Below, in pieces: positions 1 through 5,740 of a stretch of DNA of 8,880 nt. The notes beneath the pieces were generated by a model. The model made no database searches. It worked only from the letters and a program-made list of their open reading frames with translations, and was not told the origin of the DNA. Location of the stretch: NCBI GenBank assembly GCA_902490145.1, contig CABUCT010000043.1, positions 1 through 8,880 on the forward strand. The letters run 5' to 3'. This DNA comes from an uncultured Oscillospiraceae bacterium. Its GTDB lineage: Bacteria; Bacillota; Clostridia; Oscillospirales; Acutalibacteraceae. Made by a program: the position numbers and the translations under genes. Position 1 is the first letter of the stretch, and each line of letters opens with the position of its first letter.

Positions 1-1841
1 TTTTCACCCTGACCTGACTGCATTACTAAATCGAAAAAGCTATAAATATCTACGTACTTATATTCGTATTCCGGATTCTTCTCCTTCGCCAGTTTTATAT
101 ATTCATCAACCAACGCCTTTGTTTCATCAGGAGAATCACAAACAGTACGATAACCTGCAAAATTATATTCACCCATAAAATCCATCATATAATCATACAT
201 AATTTTAAGGCTGTCTTCAATGCGAGAAGCTTTTCCCGAAACTTCATTTTGGAGGTGAAGATAAGGAACACCGTTATATATAGTCATTTTTCGATCCAAT
301 GAGTTATGAAAATTTCCGACCGGAGAAATTTTATTGAATGCTGCCATTATTTCATTGGTAATGGTTTCATTTCCATTAATAATAAATCCGGTAATATCAT
401 AATTGAAATGATCATAATATGGTTTACTGTATTCAGCCCATTTATCTAGTGCCGGCGGATTGCTTCCTCGGTATGCACATTGAGAAGTAAGCCCATAAGG
501 AATTACGTATCCTGCACCACTGTCTCCAGCAGTGAAGTAATCATTGTCGGTCATATTTTCCTGAATATAATCAAACACCATAGGTACACGTTCAGACAAA
601 TTTGGGTTGAATGCCCAGTTTATAGGCAAAGTACCTCTTGCATTTTTATTTGAAAAGAAATTGCGTACATGCTCACGAAGCCAAGCGGCTGAATCATAAT
701 CACCTGCATAAATAGTAAAATATTTTACGTTCTTATCAAATTTTATTTTTTCTTTCGGACGGTTGAATTTATATTGATCAAAACTACTCTTATAGTTACA
801 ATATGCACTGGCGTTTGCCATTGAGCAAGGATGTGCCGCATCAGCCTCCTTGGCCAAATTATATGCTGACGCAAGCATAACACAGTCCCACTCAAGCACA
901 GTTGCCTGAATTCCTCCTGTTCCTGAGTCTTTTGTATATTTAAGCCACCATGGCGGAAATCCCAAAAGCTGACCGATTTTGCCATTGGCATTTTTATAAC
1001 GTCTTTCAAGAAGTTTAATAAATATCTTACGATCAGTTCCCAAAGGCTGTTCGGGATCATCAATAGGTGCTTCGTCTGCATAGCAGGTAAGATCAAAGAA
1101 GAAGCATCTTCTTGCAATGTAATAGTCATGATTATATAGGCAAGTTGTGAAAGCATTATGCGGATCTGCTGTTTTTTGACAAGGATTATCTTTTACACTC
1201 GTGGCACCGTCAACTATGTAAGCTATATACTTTGAAGAACAGCGGTCAAAATATCTTTCCATCGCCCAAAGATAAGCATCACATTTGGAACTTCCACATG
1301 TTCTGAAACTATCGGAATACGCAGAACCGCCATCTCCGAATAATTTTACAAGACTTTGTTTTATCTCAATTCCCATAGCAATAAGCTTTGTGTAAAAACT
1401 ATTATTTTCTTCACTAAATCTAACCGGCAGCTTGCCTTCAAGTCCGCATATTGTAGCAGCTACATTTGCGGTTGCAGGAACATTCTGATCCCATAAAATT
1501 ATTCCGCAATCCCTGATCTGTTGATCAAATATAGACAGAAACTCATCAAAGCTATTGATTTCCTTGATATTAAGAGATGAAAAAGCTCTGTTGTCACTGG
1601 TAATATAATCAAACCAAAACTTATCTGTTTCTCCCAAATCAAGATAAACAAGTATATTTCCGTTATTCTCGTAATCGCGGTTTATAAGTCCCTGAAGACT
1701 GCAGATAAAACGTGCTGCATCTTTTTCAAAGTAATTATCCATTCCGGAAAATACATTTTGATTTATTTTATAAACAGTGTTTTTTTCAAGGCCGCTTGTA
1801 TTAATTTTAAAAGAAAAATCGGGAGATGTATCTTTAAGCAT
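1..1841 (-). CDS. GxGYxYP-family putative glycoside hydrolase, cytoplasmic (3' end beyond left edge)
   Basis: The frame is open from an ATG at 1841 to the left edge (613 complete codons), so the C-terminus is missing. The start is secure: AGGAGG at 1855-1850 lies 8 bases upstream. Residues 117-140 (WDQNVPATANVAAT then CGLEGKLPV) resemble the N-terminal domain of GxGYxYP proteins. Residues 442-448 are GAGYVIP, matching the family signature G-x-G-Y-x-Y-P except that the second Tyr is Ile; it is preceded by a typical DYFTAGDS. GDYD at 380-383 sits where relatives often have an acidic DGDN-like stretch. The family is only a putative glycoside hydrolase group; I know of no firm substrate. The N-terminus (MLKDTSPDFSF) is polar with no signal peptide, so a cytoplasmic location is inferred. 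It is last in the visible operon, 80 bases after the binding-protein gene and just behind a hairpin. The likely role, by inference, is to process the imported sugar. Family call good, function unproven. Confidence 0.8.
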   Translation of the reverse strand, partial: MLKDTSPDFSFKINTSGLEKNTVYKINQNVFSGMDNYFEKDAARFICSLQGLINRDYENNGNILVYLDLGETDKFWFDYITSDNRAFSSLNIKEINSFDEFLSIFDQQIRDCGIILWDQNVPATANVAATICGLEGKLPVRFSEENNSFYTKLIAMGIEIKQSLVKLFGDGGSAYSDSFRTCGSSKCDAYLWAMERYFDRCSSKYIAYIVDGATSVKDNPCQKTADPHNAFTTCLYNHDYYIARRCFFFDLTCYADEAPIDDPEQPLGTDRKIFIKLLERRYKNANGKIGQLLGFPPWWLKYTKDSGTGGIQATVLEWDCVMLASAYNLAKEADAAHPCSMANASAYCNYKSSFDQYKFNRPKEKIKFDKNVKYFTIYAGDYDSAAWLREHVRNFFSNKNARGTLPINWAFNPNLSERVPMVFDYIQENMTDNDYFTAGDSGAGYVIPYGLTSQCAYRGSNPPALDKWAEYSKPYYDHFNYDITGFIINGNETITNEIMAAFNKISPVGNFHNSLDRKMTIYNGVPYLHLQNEVSGKASRIEDSLKIMYDYMMDFMGEYNFAGYRTVCDSPDETKALVDEYIKLAKEKNPEYEYKYVDIYSFFDLVMQSGQGE

Positions 1842-1860
1842 ATAAAATTCCTCCTATTTT

Positions 1861-1895
1861 AAAACAGAGACCGTACCAAAGAGGTACGGCCTCTG
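1861..1895 (-). terminator. Hairpin terminator or attenuator between binding-protein and GxGYxYP genes
   Basis: Read on the minus strand, CAGAGGCCGTACC pairs with GGTACGGTCTCTG around a TCTTT loop. This gives 13 pairs, one of them G-U, followed at once by TTTT and then AAAA. It begins 26 bases after the binding-protein stop codon. The U tract has only four residues, so termination is probably partial. The downstream gene's AGGAGG starts five bases beyond the U tract. The element may also protect the 3' end of the binding-protein message. Confidence 0.75.
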
Positions 1896-1921
1896 CTCTG
1901 TTCTATTAAGTTTGATTCATA

Positions 1922-3637
1922 TTAGAAATTATAGAAACTATCAAGCTCACTTTGAATCTGACCTTTAATCGATGCAATTACCGTAGCAGGTTTTTGAGAA
2001 GGTAAAAGAACAGATTTGTCGGTTTTTTCTGAAGAATCATCACCAATAGCACCTGTTCTGAACTCAGGTGTAGTATGAGAAACAGCATACTTATAAACAT
2101 TTGCAGAGTGGGCGTCAAGTCCGTTTCTTCTCATGTTCTGCATTTCGATAGTAAGAATTTTACCTGAAACATTAGCAAGCTGATTGAGGAAAAGTGCAGA
2201 TGCTTCTTTTGTGGATTCTTTATTCTTCGGAATCATATACAAATTACCGCTGTAAGCTCCGGTAATATAGTCTTTCTGATCAGGCCCGATAGGCATAAGA
2301 ACAAAGCCCATATCAAAGTTTGCATTCGGAGCAATGCTTCCGTAATGATACATATCGCTTACAAACATTGCAGCTTTACCGGCGGAGAAATCAGCAACGC
2401 ATGTCTCAATAGCTGAATTATACTTCCAGTATCTTGCTTGATAAAGTTTCTTCATCCATTCGAGAGCTTTGATACCAGGCTGTGTGCACATTGTAGCTAC
2501 AATCTTTCCGCTTGAATCTCTTGTAGCTGTACCGCCTGCATTTGAAGTGATTGCCATACCAATAATATTGGTGTTTGAAGTAAAGCCGTAAATATCGGTA
2601 GCACCATCGGCATTCGTATCACGTGTGCAAGCTTTTGCAATTTCTTCGAACTTATCAAAAGTCCACTGCTTATTGTCATAAAGTGCAGCAATATCTGTGC
2701 CTGAAGCATACTGATTTATAAGCTGTTTGTTATAAATAACACCCATGGGGGAAGTAGACATTGAAGAGAATGCAACACCATAAGCTTTTCCGCCATAAGT
2801 GCAGGACTCGGTCAAACCTGTTGCATATGCTTTCTTATCAATAGATGTTGAAAATACATCAATGCAGCATCCCTGTTTTGCAACATTACGGAGACTTGCA
2901 ATATCAAGCTCAATAACGTCTGAGGGGCAAGTACCTGCCATTACTTCTTTAACAACGGCGTCAGATGACGGTGAATAGTTGCGATATTCAACATCACAGC
3001 CATAAGTCCTTTTGATCTTATCAATCTGTGCTTTATAAGCATTACCGGCTGTGGAGTTCTCATAATATTTGCTGGCATTAATGCTTCCTAAAACAAATTT
3101 ATATCCGCTGAGTGCAGTAGATGGTACAGCAGGCCTATCTGGGTTGCTACCATCTGGATTATTTCTAGTGCTTTCAATAGCTGAATTAAGCTCTTCCTGA
3201 GAAACGATCTTAATAGCAACAACTTCAATTTCGGTATCTTCTCCACCCTCTTCAGTGGCAAGGAGAACAACCTTCATATACATACCTTCTGCAATTACAG
3301 TAGCGGTATCGGTGACTTCACTGCCATCTGCATTACAGATCTTAAGTCCATAAGTTTCAATTGGCTTAACAACAGTAAAGAACTGTTCTACTGTGGTTCC
3401 GGAAAGAACATCAAGTGAGTATGTTCCGTCCTCGTTAAGAACCTTAACAACTATTGTGTTGTTTTCTTCGGCAACAGTGTAATAATCGGTTGTTTCACTG
3501 CCTGCCTGAACTTCACCCGAAACTGATTCAAGATTTGACTGTTCTTCAGTTTTCTTCTTTTTACATGCGGTAAAACTGCAAGTAACCATCAACAAGACCA
3601 TCAGAAGACTAATGATTCGAGCAATATTTGTCTTCAT
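1922..3637 (-). CDS. Sugar ABC transporter solute-binding lipoprotein with extra N-terminal domain
   Basis: This 571-residue protein is the extracellular, membrane-anchored binding component of the CUT1 importer whose permeases lie just upstream. Residues 1-25 form a lipoprotein signal peptide: a basic start, a hydrophobic core, then SFTAC with Cys25 as the lipidation site, followed by KKKK. Residues about 60-146 form a beta-rich accessory region (SGTTVEQFF, then NADGSEVTDTATV) resembling small domains of clostridial surface proteins. A Pro/Asn-rich linker follows (about 157-173). The binding-protein fold covers about 178-571. Asp340, Asn342, Asp344 and Asp348 in DTNADGATDIYGF match the Ca-binding-like loop seen in many family 1 binding proteins. 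The start has AAGGAG with an 8-base spacer. Usual family length is about 420-550, so the excess is the added domain. Nine cysteines follow the lipidated one, which is many for an exported protein. It has its own promoter in the 121-base gap upstream. The substrate is not readable. Confidence 0.93.
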   Translation of the reverse strand: MKTNIARIISLLMVLLMVTCSFTACKKKKTEEQSNLESVSGEVQAGSETTDYYTVAEENNTIVVKVLNEDGTYSLDVLSGTTVEQFFTVVKPIETYGLKICNADGSEVTDTATVIAEGMYMKVVLLATEEGGEDTEIEVVAIKIVSQEELNSAIESTRNNPDGSNPDRPAVPSTALSGYKFVLGSINASKYYENSTAGNAYKAQIDKIKRTYGCDVEYRNYSPSSDAVVKEVMAGTCPSDVIELDIASLRNVAKQGCCIDVFSTSIDKKAYATGLTESCTYGGKAYGVAFSSMSTSPMGVIYNKQLINQYASGTDIAALYDNKQWTFDKFEEIAKACTRDTNADGATDIYGFTSNTNIIGMAITSNAGGTATRDSSGKIVATMCTQPGIKALEWMKKLYQARYWKYNSAIETCVADFSAGKAAMFVSDMYHYGSIAPNANFDMGFVLMPIGPDQKDYITGAYSGNLYMIPKNKESTKEASALFLNQLANVSGKILTIEMQNMRRNGLDAHSANVYKYAVSHTTPEFRTGAIGDDSSEKTDKSVLLPSQKPATVIASIKGQIQSELDSFYNF

Positions 3638-3691
3638 TCAAAACACTCCTTATAATTATTTTAATTTATCTAAAATCAGAAAAGATAATAG

Positions 3692-3704
3692 AACAAAATT
3701 TGTT
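3692..3704. promoter_or_regulatory. Short palindrome, possible operator in the binding-protein leader
   Basis: AACAAA and TTTGTT are inverted around a single central base. The site lies about 12-24 bases downstream of the start point predicted from the promoter at 3723-3751, a position where a repressor could act. Arms this AT-rich arise by chance, and no regulator gene is in view, so this is a weak candidate. Confidence 0.2.
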
Positions 3705-3722
3705 GGTTTCTATCCCTTTTGT

Positions 3723-3751
3723 ATTATAACACATAGGATACGGTTTTACAA
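3723..3751 (-). promoter_or_regulatory. Extended -10 promoter for the solute-binding protein gene
   Basis: On the minus strand TTGTAA (3751-3746, four of six consensus bases) is separated by 17 bases from a perfect TATAAT (3728-3723). That hexamer is preceded by TGT, giving the TGn extension. Predicted transcription starts near 3716, leaving a leader of about 78 bases. The -35 begins seven bases after the permease 2 stop codon. I see no terminator in this gap, so operon read-through should add to the output. This is a vegetative sigma-A type promoter. Confidence 0.7.
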
Positions 3752-3758
3752 CAACAAT

Positions 3759-4751
3759 TTATCCTACAATACCGCTTTGAGAAACTCCCTGTACGAAGAA
3801 TTTCTGTCCAAACAAGTAAACTATCACAAGCGGAATAATTGCCAGAATAACACCCGTGTCTATAATTGCGTGACGGAACACATCGGTGAACTCAGCATAA
3901 CCCATACCGTAAGAGTTGAGAGTAAGCAGCTTATTGGTTATTACAGAGAAGTTTCCGTGACTTAAGAACAAAGTCGAATAGAAGTTATCACTCCACTGCC
4001 AAGAAAATGCAAAGAGGATAATGGTAACCATCATCGGAATAGCATTCGGAAGCATAAGACGGAAGAAAATTCCCATATGGCTTGAACCGTCAATCATGCC
4101 CGCTTCTTCAATCTCGGTCGGCATTCCGCGGAAAAACTGACGCAGCATGTAAATATAAAGCGAGTTTTTAAATCCGATTGCGGTAGCAGACAAAAGAATA
4201 AACGGCCACATACCCTCAGTTATGTTGATAGTTCCTCCCGTCAGCAGCTTTGGAATGCCCAAAACATTAAAATAGGTAAACTTCATGTACAATGAAGTCA
4301 TTATGACCTGAGGCGGAATAAGCAATACGGCAATCACACAAGCAAACAATATTCCTCTGCCGACGAATTTAAATCGTGCAAAACCATATGCAACCAATGT
4401 ACAACTCAAAGTTTGAAGAACTGCAGCAATAACACAAAGCAAAAGAGTACGCAAAAGTGTCATCCAATAGTCCATAATACCTATTGTTGTTATTAGAGTT
4501 CTCAAAGAAAAGTGTTTCGGGATGTATTGAACGGTAGTATCACTCAAATCATCATATCCCAAAAACATTGTGCAAACTTTCTGAATAAACGGAAACAATA
4601 TGAGGAATATAATTCCGATAAGAACTACATGGCAAAAAAAGTTTCCGCCGTGATCAATATAGAACTTTTTTGTAAAAATGGCTCTTGGACGTTTTTTTTC
4701 TTCATCCTTACCGTATACTACCGAAGTCCAAAACTTCTTAACAGCTTCCAT
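3759..4751 (-). CDS. Carbohydrate ABC transporter permease, MalG-like (permease 2)
   Basis: This 330-residue inner-membrane protein is one half of the importer's transmembrane channel. A basic cytoplasmic N-terminus (residues 1-38, with EEKKRPR) precedes a first membrane helix at about 39-58. Further helices lie near 100-124, 134-152, 182-202, 236-254 and 296-315. The EAA loop that docks the ATPase is at 215-235: EEAGMIDG, then FRLMLP, close to the consensus EAAxxDG...LP. The C-terminal QKFFVQGVSQSGIVG is the ending typical of MalG-type permeases. The start is supported by AGGAGG eight bases upstream. It follows permease 1 after 37 bases and should share its transcript. It is slightly longer than the usual 270-300 residues because of the N-terminal extension. 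The binding protein follows after a gap that holds a promoter. Family call firm, substrate unknown. Confidence 0.95.
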   Translation of the reverse strand: MEAVKKFWTSVVYGKDEEKKRPRAIFTKKFYIDHGGNFFCHVVLIGIIFLILFPFIQKVCTMFLGYDDLSDTTVQYIPKHFSLRTLITTIGIMDYWMTLLRTLLLCVIAAVLQTLSCTLVAYGFARFKFVGRGILFACVIAVLLIPPQVIMTSLYMKFTYFNVLGIPKLLTGGTINITEGMWPFILLSATAIGFKNSLYIYMLRQFFRGMPTEIEEAGMIDGSSHMGIFFRLMLPNAIPMMVTIILFAFSWQWSDNFYSTLFLSHGNFSVITNKLLTLNSYGMGYAEFTDVFRHAIIDTGVILAIIPLVIVYLFGQKFFVQGVSQSGIVG

Positions 4752-4788
4752 TTATAACACCTCCTGATAATTTATCCACAAAAGACTA

Positions 4789-5724
4789 TTATTTATTCTC
4801 ATAGAAAACAAATTTATTAACTATACCAACAACAACGGCAATTACTACACCAACAACAGCAAGGTATACAAATGATCTTGCCGAAGCATCGGGATAAGCA
4901 CCGTCGGTTATGAGCTTGAAAATATCGCCCATAACCTTATTTCCATCGCTGGTAAAACTATCAACAATTGAGTATACGGTATTTACGAGAATAAGCGGAC
5001 TGATCATCGGAATAGTGATTTTCCAAAAGCTTTCCCACCAAGTTGCTCCCTCAACAGTAGCTGATTCATATATTGCGGGGGAAATCGACTGAAGACCTGC
5101 CAAAAATATAATCAATTGAACACCCGAGCTTGTTACAATGCCGTATATATTATCAACAGCACTTGAAACTATCCCCGTTAGTTTAGGACTTATATTAAGC
5201 GAACTTAGCAACAGCTTTATATCAACCTGTGAAAACAAACCGCCGGCTACATTTCCCGCTTCAGTTGCCGCTGCCGCTGTGCTGGAAAGGGTCATGTTCT
5301 GGGCCGCTACGATAGCTCCGGTAGAAATAATAACCGGAAGGAACAGCATTGCTCTGTAGAATCCTTTCCCTGCAATATTTCGGTTAAGCAAGGTTGCAAT
5401 TATAAGTGAATAAATAAGAATAATTACAACATTGAGAAGCATGGTACCCATTGATTCAACAATTCCGCGAATGAAATATGCATCTTCAACAAGTGCCCTG
5501 GAGTAATGAGTCCAACCAACATTTTCAAGTGTATATCCGTTAGCATCAATAATTATATTACTTTGGCTGAACTTAAATGATTCAATAAGTGCCGGTATAT
5601 AGAGAAGAACCAATCCAAGAAAGAATGGCAAAACAAACACATAACCCATTAAGTTCTTCTTTGCGGTAAGGTCGAGAATGTTCTTTCGAGGAGATTTATT
5701 GGGGTTTATTGCTTTAGTTTTCAT
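4789..5724 (-). CDS. Sugar ABC transporter permease, MalF-like (permease 1)
   Basis: This 311-residue inner-membrane protein pairs with permease 2 to form the channel. Membrane helices are visible near 27-46, 93-113, 124-142, 202-213, 240-256 and 285-307. The EAA loop at 220-239 reads ESATVEGATWWESFWKITIP, a conservative version of EAAxxDGA...LP. Between the third and fourth helices, residues about 143-200 form an outer loop rich in Ala, Ser and Thr that seems longer than in many CUT1 permeases and could contact the binding protein. Two ATGs stand six bases apart (5730 and 5724). AAGGAG at 5737-5732 is seven bases from the second and one base from the first, so the second is chosen. The frame stays open upstream into the DUF5696 gene, but that stretch is not a plausible N-terminus. 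Only 16 bases separate it from the DUF5696 stop, so tight cotranscription is likely. Confidence 0.95.
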   Translation of the reverse strand: MKTKAINPNKSPRKNILDLTAKKNLMGYVFVLPFFLGLVLLYIPALIESFKFSQSNIIIDANGYTLENVGWTHYSRALVEDAYFIRGIVESMGTMLLNVVIILIYSLIIATLLNRNIAGKGFYRAMLFLPVIISTGAIVAAQNMTLSSTAAAATEAGNVAGGLFSQVDIKLLLSSLNISPKLTGIVSSAVDNIYGIVTSSGVQLIIFLAGLQSISPAIYESATVEGATWWESFWKITIPMISPLILVNTVYSIVDSFTSDGNKVMGDIFKLITDGAYPDASARSFVYLAVVGVVIAVVVGIVNKFVFYENK

Positions 5725-5731
5725 TTTCATT

Positions 5732-5737
5732 CTCCTT
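5732..5737 (-). promoter_or_regulatory. Ribosome binding site that sets the permease 1 start
   Basis: AAGGAG lies in the 16 bases between the DUF5696 stop codon and permease 1. Its spacing is one base to the ATG at 5730 and seven to the ATG at 5724, which favours initiation at 5724. Confidence 0.8.
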
Positions 5738-5740
5738 TCT

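Noticed and set aside
743..1156. Minus-strand open frame of 137 codons
   Set aside because: It lies in another frame inside the GxGYxYP gene, whose own frame is open over the whole 1841 bases and has a strong start and a family signature.
1928..1956. Promoter-like TTCAAA and TATAAT with a 17-base spacer at the end of the binding-protein gene
   Set aside because: The TATAAT comes from ordinary Tyr-Asn codons and the -35 is weak with no TGn extension; not strong enough to list as a feature, though noted with the attenuator.
3638..3758. Catabolite-repression (cre) site near the internal promoter
   Set aside because: No stretch fits the TGnAAnCGnTnnCA-type consensus on either strand.
3612..3965. 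Plus-strand open frame of 117 codons across the gap between permease 2 and the binding-protein gene
   Set aside because: It is antisense to two firm genes, has no convincing ribosome site, and its product has no recognisable motif; the gap is better explained by the minus-strand promoter.
4910..5359. Short plus-strand open frames opposite permease 1
   Set aside because: They are mirrors of a conserved membrane protein gene and their composition reflects its hydrophobic codons.
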